From contig JBLNDJ010000042.1 in the NCBI GenBank assembly GCA_050261515.1, positions 134,811 through 198,810 of the forward strand: DNA of 64,000 nt. The letters run 5' to 3'. This document shows positions 57,080 to 64,000 of the stretch, one piece after another (position 1 is the stretch's first letter; every line of letters begins with the position of its first letter). The notes under the pieces were generated by a model. It saw only the letters and a list, made by a program, of their open reading frames with translations. It ran no database searches and was not told the DNA's origin. This stretch comes from JBLNDJ01 sp050261515 (GTDB lineage: Bacteria; Acidobacteriota; Terriglobia; Bryobacterales; Bryobacteraceae). The position numbers and the translations under genes are program-made.

Positions 57080-57657
57080 AACGCGAAGCCGACGCCCGCG
57101 CTGACTTCGAGCTGGTGTAGCCAGCCCGAAGGGTTCAGGCCGAAGTCGGGTTTGGCCGTTGCGTAGTCGCGCACGTCGATGCGGGCGAGCCAGGTGTCGG
57201 TCACCCGGAACTTCACCCCTCCGCCGTAGTTGTAGCCGAACTTCGTGAAGCCGTTGCCGCTGAAGACGCCGGTTCCCGGCGGGTAGAAGGTGCTGAAGTG
57301 CACGCCGCCGGTCGCGAACGGCCGGATCTTCGAGCCTTCGGGCGTCGCGTAGGCCAGGAAGTTGTACATGCCCTGGTGAATCGGCATTCCGACCGAGCCG
57401 GCCGAGCCTTCATCAAGACTGCCGTGGTTGTAGGCGTAACCGAGCTCGTGGCCGAAGTGGCTCCACTGGTTGATCGTGAACCGGAAGCCGATGCGGAAAT
57501 CGCTCTTCACTTTCAATTCTTCGAGAGCCGAAAGGCTGCCGAGGGATTCGTTCCTGAACTTCGAGGCGCCGGCGCTGACCGAGATCTCTCCCGTCTGGGC
57601 GAAGGCTCCAAGCGCCGACCCCGCCAGCAACAGCAGCGTCATCATCGAACGTCGCAT
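57076..57657 (-). CDS. Outer-membrane beta-barrel protein
   Basis: From the ATG at 57657 the protein has 193 residues with a signal peptide (MRRSMMTLLLLAGSALGAFA). Amphipathic strands follow: FRIGFRFTINQWSHFGHELGYAYNHG, FATGGVHFSTFYPPGTGVF, FTKFGYNYGGGVKFRVTDTWLARIDVRDYAT and a terminal VSAGVGFAF, ending in Phe as outer-membrane proteins do (all read in parts). The size fits an 8-stranded OmpA/OmpW-like barrel. It is the last gene after lutC on the same strand (31 bases), perhaps part of the same transcript. Confidence 0.8.
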   Translation of the reverse strand: MRRSMMTLLLLAGSALGAFAQTGEISVSAGASKFRNESLGSLSALEELKVKSDFRIGFRFTINQWSHFGHELGYAYNHGSLDEGSAGSVGMPIHQGMYNFLAYATPEGSKIRPFATGGVHFSTFYPPGTGVFSGNGFTKFGYNYGGGVKFRVTDTWLARIDVRDYATAKPDFGLNPSGWLHQLEVSAGVGFAF

Positions 57658-57688
57658 CAATCTCTCTCCTTGCTCTGTTGTAGAAGCA

Positions 57689-58324
57689 TCAGACCACGAC
57701 CACGTGGATCTCGCCGGGTCCATGCACGCCGCGTACGAGAATCTGCTCGATATCGGCCGTGCGGCTTGGGCCGGTGATCAGCACCATCGAACTGCTGGCT
57801 GCGCCCGGGTCCGGCAGGATCGAGAACAGCTCGTCGAGCCCGGTCAGAATCCGGTCGCGTGGAACTACGGCCACATGCACAGGCGGCAGCAGCGACACCA
57901 GGCGCGCCTCTTCGGGCGAGGCAAGCATGACCAGCGACCCCGTGTCGGCCAGCGCGTAATCGGCGCTGGTGATTCCGAACCCGGCCGAGGCGCACGCCTG
58001 GCGGAGGGCGTCGCGGTCCGTAAAATTCGTCCGGACCGAAGGCAGGCTCGTAATGCCGCATGTACTTAGAAAAGACGCATTGGACGCCACTGCGGGTTTC
58101 TCCCCAATGAGCGCGGCAATGTAATTCCGGGCGTCTTCGGGCCCGCCAGCCAGGAGCGTCTTGCCCGCGAGCCTTTCGAGAGCGCAGAAAAACTGTTCGA
58201 TGCGGGCTTCGAGCGGCACTTCGGGAATCCGTATGCGCGCGGGCGGCACCGGGGCGGGCGGCTGCGCCTCGGAGCGGCCGAGCGCCTTCCGGACGCTTCC
58301 GAGGATGGCTTCGCGCGACGTCAT
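57689..58324 (-). CDS. lutC: Lactate utilisation protein C (LUD domain)
   Basis: A 211-residue protein from ATG at 58324; its ATGA overlaps the lutB stop. The LUD fold is visible in TLLAGGPEDARNYIAALIG, GITSADYALADTGSLVMLASPEEAR, HVAVVPRDRIL and VLITGPSRTADIEQILVRGVHGPGE. LutC is one of three subunits that oxidise L-lactate to pyruvate. It follows lutA and lutB in the order A-B-C, as in Bacillus lutABC. Confidence 0.9.
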   Translation of the reverse strand: MTSREAILGSVRKALGRSEAQPPAPVPPARIRIPEVPLEARIEQFFCALERLAGKTLLAGGPEDARNYIAALIGEKPAVASNASFLSTCGITSLPSVRTNFTDRDALRQACASAGFGITSADYALADTGSLVMLASPEEARLVSLLPPVHVAVVPRDRILTGLDELFSILPDPGAASSSMVLITGPSRTADIEQILVRGVHGPGEIHVVVV

Positions 58325-59742
58325 GACGGCCTCCGCTCGCGCCACATTTGCCGGAATGTTTTCGAAACGGGCGGCAGGTCGCGCTGGCTGAGCCATGCGC
58401 GCGCGGGACCCTGATTGAACAGACCGGGCAGGCGCGAGGCCCAGCGTCCGTCGGAGGGGAGCACGGCCGGGGCCATGAGGCCCGCCATTTCATAGAGGCG
58501 CGGGTGGCGCATCAGCCAGGCCCAGGCTTTGAAAGCCAGGCGCTCGAGGCGATTCTCTCCGGTGCGCGTCTTCGCTGCTTCGACTTCGGTGCGGAGATCG
58601 AGCAGCAGTTTCGGCAAGTCGATCTTGACCGGGCAGACTTCGGCGCAGGCGCCGCAGAGGCTCGAAGCGAAGGGGAGCCAGGGGTCATGCGTCACGCCGA
58701 GATACTGCGGCGTGATGACTGCGCCGATGGGGCCCGAGTAGACCCACGGGTAATTGTGCCCGCCGATCTTGCGGTAGACCGGACAGTGATTCAGGCAGGC
58801 GCCGCAGCGTATGCAGTAGAGCGACTGCCGCTTTTCGGCGTCGGCGAGCAGGCGCGTGCGGCCGTTGTCGAGCAGGACGATGTACAGCTCGTCGGGGCCG
58901 TCGATTTCGGGCGCGCGGCGCGGGCCGGTGAGGAACGACGTGTAGACGGTGAGCGGCTGCCCCGTGCCGCTTCGGCCGAGGAGCTTCAGAAACACGGCGA
59001 GGTCCTGGGCACGCGGAATCAGCTTCTCGATTCCCGCGACGGCGACGTGCACGCGCGGCGCGGTCGTTGTGAGGCGCGCGTTGCCTTCGTTTTCGACGAT
59101 GACGACGGAGCCGGAATCCGCCACCAGGAAGTTCGCGCCGGAGATGCCGATGTCTGCGGCGAGGAATCGCTCGCGGAGCACGGCGCGGGCGATCTTGGTC
59201 TGCTTCTCGATTTCGGTTTCGCGCGGGACGCCGAGGCGTTCGGAGAACAGGTCGGCGATGTCATGCCGCGTCAGGTGCAGCGCGGGCGCGACGATGTGGT
59301 AGGGGCGGTGATGCGCGAGCTGTATGATGAACTCGCCGAGATCGGTCTCGACCGGCTCGACGCCGTGATGGCCGAGGCGCTCGTTGAGCTCGATTTCCTC
59401 GGTGGTCATCGACTTCGATTTGACCAGCAGGCGCGCGCCCTTTTCTTTCGCGAGCCCGGCGATGAACTCGACCGCTTCGGCGGCGTCGCGCGCCCACACC
59501 ACTTTCGCGCCGCGCGCCCGCGCATTCGATTCGAACTGTTCGAGGTAGTGGTCGAGGTTGTCTTCTGTGTGCTGCTTGATGAGGTGGCCCTGGTCGCGCA
59601 GCTCCTGAAACTCGGGCAGGGCGCCGGGCGAGACCGCGGCGCGGCGATGGCTCGCCAGGCGCGCCGTCGAGGTGTACACGGCGTTTTGCAGGTGTATGTT
59701 GACCAGCGTGTCGCGGATGTTGTCCTGATAGGCGCCGGGCAT
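58321..59742 (-). CDS. lutB: Lactate utilisation iron-sulfur protein B
   Basis: A 473-residue protein from the ATG at 59742 (an upstream open extension is ignored because it reads inside lutA). An N-terminal LUD-like domain (KGARLLVKSKSMTTEEIELNERL; ANFLVADSGSVVIVENEGNARL) is followed by two four-Cys iron-sulfur motifs, CIRCGACLNHCPVY and LCGACAEVCPV, and a C-terminal domain of LutB type. It carries electrons from lactate oxidation. It lies eight bases after lutA and overlaps lutC as ATGA. Confidence 0.92.
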   Translation of the reverse strand: MPGAYQDNIRDTLVNIHLQNAVYTSTARLASHRRAAVSPGALPEFQELRDQGHLIKQHTEDNLDHYLEQFESNARARGAKVVWARDAAEAVEFIAGLAKEKGARLLVKSKSMTTEEIELNERLGHHGVEPVETDLGEFIIQLAHHRPYHIVAPALHLTRHDIADLFSERLGVPRETEIEKQTKIARAVLRERFLAADIGISGANFLVADSGSVVIVENEGNARLTTTAPRVHVAVAGIEKLIPRAQDLAVFLKLLGRSGTGQPLTVYTSFLTGPRRAPEIDGPDELYIVLLDNGRTRLLADAEKRQSLYCIRCGACLNHCPVYRKIGGHNYPWVYSGPIGAVITPQYLGVTHDPWLPFASSLCGACAEVCPVKIDLPKLLLDLRTEVEAAKTRTGENRLERLAFKAWAWLMRHPRLYEMAGLMAPAVLPSDGRWASRLPGLFNQGPARAWLSQRDLPPVSKTFRQMWRERRPS

Positions 59743-59750
59743 GGGTCCTC

Positions 59751-60473
59751 TCAGCGGTGAGCGAGCACCTCGGCCAGATGCATCGTCTCGACGGGCGAGC
59801 CCGCGCGGGAGAGCGCGCCGCCGATCTGCATCAGGCAGCTTGCATCGACGCCGACGACGGCTTGTGCGCCGGTTCGCAGGATGGAGTCGATCTTGGTGCG
59901 CGCCATGCCGCCGGAAACCTCGGGAAATTTCACCGAGAAGGTGCCGCCGAACCCGCAGCATTCCTCGGCGATGTCCATCTCGCGCAGTTCGAGTCCGCGA
60001 ACGCGCGCGAGCAGCCGCCGCGGGCCTTCCTTGATGCCGAGCTCGCGCAGGCCGTGGCAACTGTCGTGGAAGGTGACGATTTTATCGAGACGTGCGCCGA
60101 CATCCTCGGCGCCCGCGACTTCGAGCAGGAACTTCGAAAATTCCCACACGCGCGGCGCGAGGCGGCGGGCTTCGTTGAGGTAGTGCGGCTCGTGTTCGAA
60201 GAGTTCCTCATACCGGTGCGCGATCATCGACGTGCAGGAGCCGGAGGGCACGACGATGTACTCGGCATCGCGGAAGACATCGAGGAAGTGGCGGGCGACC
60301 GCGCGGGCTTCGTCGCGGTAGCCGGTGTTGAACGCGGGCTGTCCGCAGCAGGTCTGGTCTTCGGGAAAATCGACCTGCCAGCCGATGCGCTCTAGGACGT
60401 CGACCATGGCCATCCCGACCCGCGGGAAGAGCTGATCGACAATGCACGTCACGAAGACGGATGCCCGGCGCAT
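59751..60473 (-). CDS. lutA: Lactate utilisation protein A (CCG-domain protein)
   Basis: A 240-residue protein made of two CCG domains. The Cys-rich blocks are QTCCGQPAFNTGY (about 41-53) and AEECCGFGGTFSVK (about 176-189), with TFHDSCHGLRELG before the second. These bind iron-sulfur or heterodisulfide-type clusters, as in GlpC, HdrB and LutA. With lutB and lutC it forms the L-lactate oxidation complex. It comes 75 bases after the TonB-dependent receptor on the same strand. A hairpin with a strong stem lies in between, so the lut genes probably have their own promoter. Confidence 0.92.
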   Translation of the reverse strand: MRRASVFVTCIVDQLFPRVGMAMVDVLERIGWQVDFPEDQTCCGQPAFNTGYRDEARAVARHFLDVFRDAEYIVVPSGSCTSMIAHRYEELFEHEPHYLNEARRLAPRVWEFSKFLLEVAGAEDVGARLDKIVTFHDSCHGLRELGIKEGPRRLLARVRGLELREMDIAEECCGFGGTFSVKFPEVSGGMARTKIDSILRTGAQAVVGVDASCLMQIGGALSRAGSPVETMHLAEVLAHR

Positions 60474-60530
60474 GAACTTGCGATTTTATCAGGTTGGGGG
60501 CGGGATAACCCAAGGCGAGGCTGTGGATGA

Positions 60531-60547
60531 GCGGACCAAGGGTCCGC
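60531..60547. terminator. Terminator-like hairpin after the TonB receptor
   Basis: GCGGACC-AAG-GGTCCGC is a perfect 7-base stem with a 3-base loop. It lies one base beyond the stop codon of the TonB-dependent receptor and so may end its leftward transcript. The arm GCGGACCA is shared with the hairpin at 46098-46128. Confidence 0.55.
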
Positions 60548-60548
60548 C

Positions 60549-62852
60549 CTACCAGCGGTAATGCATCGCCAGCAGCCCGTTCACCGGGGCGCCGGGATAG
60601 ATCTGCGCATTCGTGTACGCCGTTTCGTAATAGCGGCGGTTGAGGAGGTTTCTCAGGTTCAGCGTTGCGCCCCAACGGCGCGCGCGGTAGAAGAGCGCCG
60701 CGTCGATGCGGACATAGCCGGGCAGGGCGACCAGGTTGTCGTTGGCGGCGAAGCGCCGGGAGGCCTGGAAGACGCCGCCGCCGATTCCGAATCCGTTTTG
60801 CCAGAAGTATGTCCCCCACAGGCTGCCGCTGCGCTTCGGAACCAGCGACGGAACCTTGCCCTCGATCAGGATGCCGCTCGACAGGCTGTTCGAACGCCGA
60901 ATCAGCGGGTCGAAGAACGCGTAGCCGCCGGTCACGTTCAGCGAGCGCCACACCTTTCCCGAGAGATTCACCTCGACGCCGTCGGTGCGCTGCGCGCCCA
61001 CCAGAATCAACTGCAGCGGGTTCAGCGGGTCGGTGGTCTTGATGTTCGTGCGGTCGAGGCGGAACACGGCGGCCGAGGCGGTCAGGACGCCGTTGAACAG
61101 ATCGGTCTTCACGCCCGCTTCGAGGTTGCGCGTGCGCTCGGGCTTCAGTTCTTCGTTGTTGGCCGCGAGCGAGAGGCCCTCGCCAGACGGGTTGAACGTG
61201 CGCGTGAAGCTCGCGTACGTGGACACCGACGATACCACGCGGTAGACGAGGCCCACGCGCGGGCTCCAGGCGTTGTCCGTGCGCGCGAGGTCCTGGCTGC
61301 CGGGCAGCAGGTTGTCCTGCGTCTGTTCGTAGCGGTCGCGGCGCGCGCCGAGGAGCAGGCGCCAGCGCCGCCACGAGATCTGGTCCTGCACGTAAAAGCC
61401 CGCGACGATGCCGGTGAAGCGGTTCAGCGTGGCCGGATTCGTCGAGTACACGGGCGCCGTGAGCACCGGGTTGAATAGCGCCACCGTTGCGGCCGTGCCG
61501 GTGAACTGCGTCGTGCTCTTGCTCTGGCGGCCGTATTCGAAGCCCGCGAGCACGAGGTTCTGGACGCCGCCCCAGCCGCGGGTGCCGGAGACCTCGGTCT
61601 GGTTGAACACGTTGTGCTGGCCGCTGACGGCATTGTACTGGCCGCGCGTCACGAACGGCTCGCCGCCGGTGATGACGGTCGTGTTCGGGAAGGTGTTGCT
61701 GAAGCCTGTGTCGTAGTTCGCGTTGCGGAAGACGTCGCGCACGGCCCAGCCGCTCTCGAAACGATGATTCAGGGTGGCGGCGAAGGCGGCGGCGTGCGTG
61801 CGGATGAAATCGTCCTCGGGATAGCCGTAGTAGGCTCCGGCGCGCACGGGGGCGGGGGCGCCGTTCAGGGACGGAATCCCCCGATCGGGGATGCGTTCGT
61901 CGTTGAGGTAGTCGAACTGGCCGAGCAGGTCCGTGGCCTCCGAAGGCTTCCAGAGCAGGGCGGGGGAGACGGCGTAGCGGTTCAGGCTGAAGAAGTCGCG
62001 ATGGCTGCCGGAATCCTCATAGGCTCCGTTGACGCGGCCCGCGAGCTTGCCGTCGAGCCAGGGCATGGAGGCGTCGACTTCGGTCCGCTTGGCGCCGTAG
62101 CTGCCTCCGAGCGCGCGCACGCTGGCCACGGGACGCTCGGACTCCGGCTTCTTCGTAATGCGGTTGACGAGACCGCCCGAGGAGCCGCGCCCGAACAGTA
62201 CCGCCGAGGGCCCCTTCACCACTTCGACCGAGTCGATGTTCGAGAGGTCGCGGTAATAGGGCGCGTCGTCGCGGACGCCGTCGATGTACTGGTCGCCGGT
62301 GGCCGCGAAGCCGCGGATCAGCATCTGGTCGCGGCGGCCTTCGCCGAGGTTCGGGCTCACGCCGCTGACGTTGCGCAGCACGTCGTTCATCGAGAGCGCG
62401 GCCTGCTCCTCGATCACCGCGCGCGTGACGGGCTGTATGGATTGCGGGATGTCGAGCACTAGCGTGGGGGTCTTGGTCGCCGTGGAGACGATGGGGAGCT
62501 GGTAGCCGATGCCCTCGGTTACCGTGACGGCGGTCCGGACCGCGGCGGCCGCGAGCACGATGTCGGGCACGCGCAGTTCACCCGCCTCGGCGCGCACGCG
62601 CTGCCGCGCTGTCTCGAAGCCGGGTTTTTCCACCGTGATGCGCCATGCGCCTGCGCCGGCGTTCGGGAACGCGAACTCGCCGCGCTCATCGGTGGTGGCC
62701 GTCAGGACGGCGCGCGGCGATTCCCGCTCGAGCTTCACGAGCGCGCCTGGGATCACCGCCTTCGTTTCATCGACGACCGTGCCCGCGACCTGGGCATGCG
62801 CGGCGCAGCAGGCAAGCGCGCCGAGCAGGAACACAACCCTTCGATTCGCCAT
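60549..62852 (-). CDS. TonB-dependent siderophore-type receptor with Cna-like N-terminal domain
   Basis: A 767-residue outer-membrane receptor. After the signal peptide comes a carboxypeptidase-regulatory-like beta-sandwich (VAGTVVDETKAVIPGALVKLER). Next is the plug (TPTLVLDIPQSIQPVTRAVIEEQ, then MLIRGFAATGDQYIDGVRDD and VEVVKGPSAVLFGRGSSGGLVN, in parts) and a 22-strand barrel ending in AMHYRW. The plug motifs match FhuA-type siderophore receptors. It imports a ferric siderophore or similar ligand with TonB energy. A Fur-family gene is directly upstream, so iron control is likely, although no palindrome of the Fur-gene type precedes this receptor. Confidence 0.9.
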   Translation of the reverse strand: MANRRVVFLLGALACCAAHAQVAGTVVDETKAVIPGALVKLERESPRAVLTATTDERGEFAFPNAGAGAWRITVEKPGFETARQRVRAEAGELRVPDIVLAAAAVRTAVTVTEGIGYQLPIVSTATKTPTLVLDIPQSIQPVTRAVIEEQAALSMNDVLRNVSGVSPNLGEGRRDQMLIRGFAATGDQYIDGVRDDAPYYRDLSNIDSVEVVKGPSAVLFGRGSSGGLVNRITKKPESERPVASVRALGGSYGAKRTEVDASMPWLDGKLAGRVNGAYEDSGSHRDFFSLNRYAVSPALLWKPSEATDLLGQFDYLNDERIPDRGIPSLNGAPAPVRAGAYYGYPEDDFIRTHAAAFAATLNHRFESGWAVRDVFRNANYDTGFSNTFPNTTVITGGEPFVTRGQYNAVSGQHNVFNQTEVSGTRGWGGVQNLVLAGFEYGRQSKSTTQFTGTAATVALFNPVLTAPVYSTNPATLNRFTGIVAGFYVQDQISWRRWRLLLGARRDRYEQTQDNLLPGSQDLARTDNAWSPRVGLVYRVVSSVSTYASFTRTFNPSGEGLSLAANNEELKPERTRNLEAGVKTDLFNGVLTASAAVFRLDRTNIKTTDPLNPLQLILVGAQRTDGVEVNLSGKVWRSLNVTGGYAFFDPLIRRSNSLSSGILIEGKVPSLVPKRSGSLWGTYFWQNGFGIGGGVFQASRRFAANDNLVALPGYVRIDAALFYRARRWGATLNLRNLLNRRYYETAYTNAQIYPGAPVNGLLAMHYRW

Positions 62853-62980
62853 CGTGACTCCCTCGGTGTTGAATGCCCGTGGGCGGCGAACCTAAAATGA
62901 GGGTGGTTCGCGGCCAGCGGGCCGTGAATCGCCAGGTTCCCGCGCGCGCTCAGCCACGAACGATTCGCGGGGACCTGGGC

Positions 62981-63454
62981 CTAATGTTGCTGAATCTCTC
63001 GTGAACGGGCACCGGCCGCGCAACGCCGGCAATACCCGCCCATCTCCAGGCGCGTCACCTGGATCTCAAATCCGCTCTGCAAGGCGACGTCGTTCTTGAG
63101 CCGCTCGAACGCGCCGTTCGCCAGTTCCACAATCTCTCCGCAGCCGAAGCACGCCAGGTGCAGATGCTCGCGCACGGGGCGCGCTTCGTAGTAGTGCTTC
63201 TCGCCATTCAGATGCATCAGGTCCAGCTCGTCGATCAACTGCTGCTTTTTTAGCAGCTCGATCGTCCGGTACACGGTTGCGCGATCGATGCGGACGTTCC
63301 GCTTCCTCGCCAGAGCGAGCAGCGATGCGGCATCGAGATGGTCGCGAGCATCCTGGATGATTTCGACCAGGATTTTCCGCTGCGCCGTCAACCGTATGCC
63401 GCGCGCCTGCACCGCCTTAAGCAGGGAGCGGCGCGTAAAAACAGGCGTCGCCAT
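62981..63454 (-). CDS. Fur-family metalloregulator
   Basis: From the ATG at 63454 the protein has 157 residues; a GTG 39 bases upstream would place the start inside an operator-like palindrome, so I prefer the ATG. The DNA-binding half has IRLTAQRKILVEIIQDARDHL and DRATVYRTIELLKKQQLIDEL. The dimerisation half has metal ligands HLHLACFGCGEIVE (Cys102, Cys105) and the second pair YCRRC (Cys142, Cys145) for structural zinc. Fur, Zur and Mur cannot be told apart here; the neighbouring siderophore-type receptor favours Fur. Two 17-base palindromes upstream suggest autoregulation. Confidence 0.87.
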   Translation of the reverse strand: MATPVFTRRSLLKAVQARGIRLTAQRKILVEIIQDARDHLDAASLLALARKRNVRIDRATVYRTIELLKKQQLIDELDLMHLNGEKHYYEARPVREHLHLACFGCGEIVELANGAFERLKNDVALQSGFEIQVTRLEMGGYCRRCAAGARSREIQQH

Positions 63455-63472
63455 AAGCTTCTCGGGTTCCAG

Positions 63473-63489
63473 TTGCGACTGAGTCGCAA
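63473..63489. promoter_or_regulatory. Fur-box-like palindrome, site 1
   Basis: TTGCGACTGAGTCGCAA is a perfect 8-1-8 palindrome 19-35 bases before the Fur-family ATG. Its sequence matches site 2 at most positions (TTGC-ACTGAGT-), a sign that both bind the same dimeric regulator. Confidence 0.6.
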
Positions 63490-63522
63490 TCACACCGAAA
63501 ACCCTGTTGTATTCTTCCCTAC

Positions 63523-63539
63523 TTGCAACTGAGTGTCAA
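63523..63539. promoter_or_regulatory. Fur-box-like palindrome, site 2
   Basis: TTGCAACTGAGTGTCAA is an imperfect palindrome sharing the core ACTGAGT with site 1, centred exactly 50 bases (about five helix turns) further upstream. That spacing would let two dimers bind on the same DNA face at the Fur-family gene promoter. Confidence 0.55.
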
Positions 63540-63693
63540 GTGAGGGTCCATCCGGCAGCGTGGCCGGCGGGGTGAACGGCGCTGCTACGGGGCGAGCGCG
63601 AGAGAGCCGGCGGGCCGGCGGTGGCGCGCGCGAAGGTCCAGAGTTGATGCTCTCCAGAAACTCACCGCCCGGCCTCCGCTGCGCTCCGGCCTC

Positions 63694-63757
63694 GAGACGC
63701 AGAGAACGCAGAGAAACAAAGAATCGATTTGGTTTTTCTCTGCGTCCTCTGCGTCTC
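63694..63757. repeat. Long inverted repeat before the right-edge gene
   Basis: GAGACGCAGAGAACGCAGAGAAA (read in two halves) pairs with its complement 18 bases further on, giving two 23-base arms with one mismatch. The arms are themselves built of repeated GCAGAGA. The transcribed form would fold into a stable stem in the ~40-base region before the last gene. The remaining part of the 63494-63795 gap has no gene. Confidence 0.65.
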
Positions 63758-63795
63758 TGCGGTGAAGTAGTCTTGCTGATGGCTGAGGGCCTAAA

Positions 63796-64000
63796 ATGAA
63801 ATTAATGCGCGGGGTTCTTCTCTGTTGTCTCGCCCTGGTCTCGGCGGCCGCCGCTCAGCCGCAGGCTTCCCTGCGCGGGAAACTTGTGATCCGCGACGGC
63901 ACGCCCTCCATCGAAACCGCGGCGGGCAAGTTCGTCGCGGCAAGCGGGGAGCCCGAGACGATGGCGGTGCTGAAAGACGAACGCCTGGCAGGGCTCGACA
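63796..64000 (+). CDS. N-terminal part of a secreted protein (runs off the window)
   Basis: An ATG at 63796 opens 68 codons to the window's right edge. A signal peptide (MKLMRGVLLCCLALVSAAAA) is followed by QPQASLRGKLVIRDG and then FVAASGEPETMAVLKDE, suggesting an exported protein with a small beta start. It is incomplete and the family is not recognisable. The AT-rich sequence CTAAA just before the ATG offers little ribosome site. Confidence 0.6.
   Translation, partial: MKLMRGVLLCCLALVSAAAAQPQASLRGKLVIRDGTPSIETAAGKFVAASGEPETMAVLKDERLAGLD

Noticed and set aside
1..64000. Insertion sequences, prophage or exosortase genes
   Set aside because: No transposase, integrase, phage structural gene or exosortase motif was found on either strand, although two PEP-CTERM substrates are present.

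Overview
The window is a GC-rich, densely coded bacterial chromosome segment. It carries about 58 protein genes, one tRNA gene and several decayed genes. Several hallmarks point to Acidobacteriota, probably the Bryobacterales/Solibacter side: a VWFA-related protein of the acidobacterial type, a large orphan MacB-like permease without an ATPase partner, carboxypeptidase-regulatory-like secreted proteins, PEP-CTERM surface proteins, and many secreted sugar- or peptidoglycan-acting enzymes. This placement rests on family content and was not tested phylogenetically.

Layout. 1-5.3 kb: tail of an unknown gene, a hexuronate-type MFS transporter, a PEP-CTERM protein, a decayed copper-efflux adaptor (cusB-like) fused in sequence to a PEP-CTERM tail, and an intact multicopper oxidase. 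5.6-7.6 kb: an HxlR regulator, BNR-repeat protein and MoaD/ThiS-like operon. 7.7-12.5 kb: a Tat-exported Gfo/Idh/MocA oxidoreductase, PHA regulation (PhaR plus phasin-like), a receiver-like protein lacking its phosphoacceptor, a VWA protein, an LD-carboxypeptidase and tRNA-Leu(CAG). 12.7-20.5 kb: a serine hydrolase, then a striking five-gene redox operon (membrane GcvH-like protein, HybA-like ferredoxin, HybB/NrfD-like membrane subunit, c-haem-motif histidine kinase, sigma-54 response regulator) followed by an archaemetzincin. A sigma-54 -24/-12 element and an upstream inverted repeat precede it, so the terminal regulator may activate its own operon.

20.6-33.6 kb: a small secreted protein, a radical SAM/SPASM enzyme, a second PEP-CTERM protein, the orphan ABC permease, a SYLF-domain protein, a ComEA-like HhH protein, two tandem paralogous secreted proteins, membrane methyl- and acyltransferases, a SpoU methyltransferase, a DegT aminotransferase and a PIG-L deacetylase. 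33.7-45 kb: a GH127-type glycosidase, an aromatic/histidine ammonia-lyase, a GNAT protein, a carboxypeptidase-regulatory-like protein, PriA, xylulokinase, an MGDG-synthase-like glycosyltransferase and a CheY-like receiver. 45-50 kb: a duplicated and truncated 5' end of an anion transporter lies on the far side of two stress-type genes (YflT-like, BON) from the intact transporter; proline dehydrogenase follows. 50.3-64 kb: a bifunctional penicillin-binding protein, two TPR proteins, glycerol kinase, an outer-membrane barrel, a lactate-utilisation lutABC set, a TonB-dependent receptor, a Fur-family regulator with two operator-like palindromes, and the start of another secreted protein.

No rRNA, CRISPR array, integrase or transposase was seen. 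The most promising under-described system is the sigma-54-controlled redox operon at 14.2-20.0 kb. It has no catalytic subunit, and its GcvH-like protein has lost the lipoyl-lysine.
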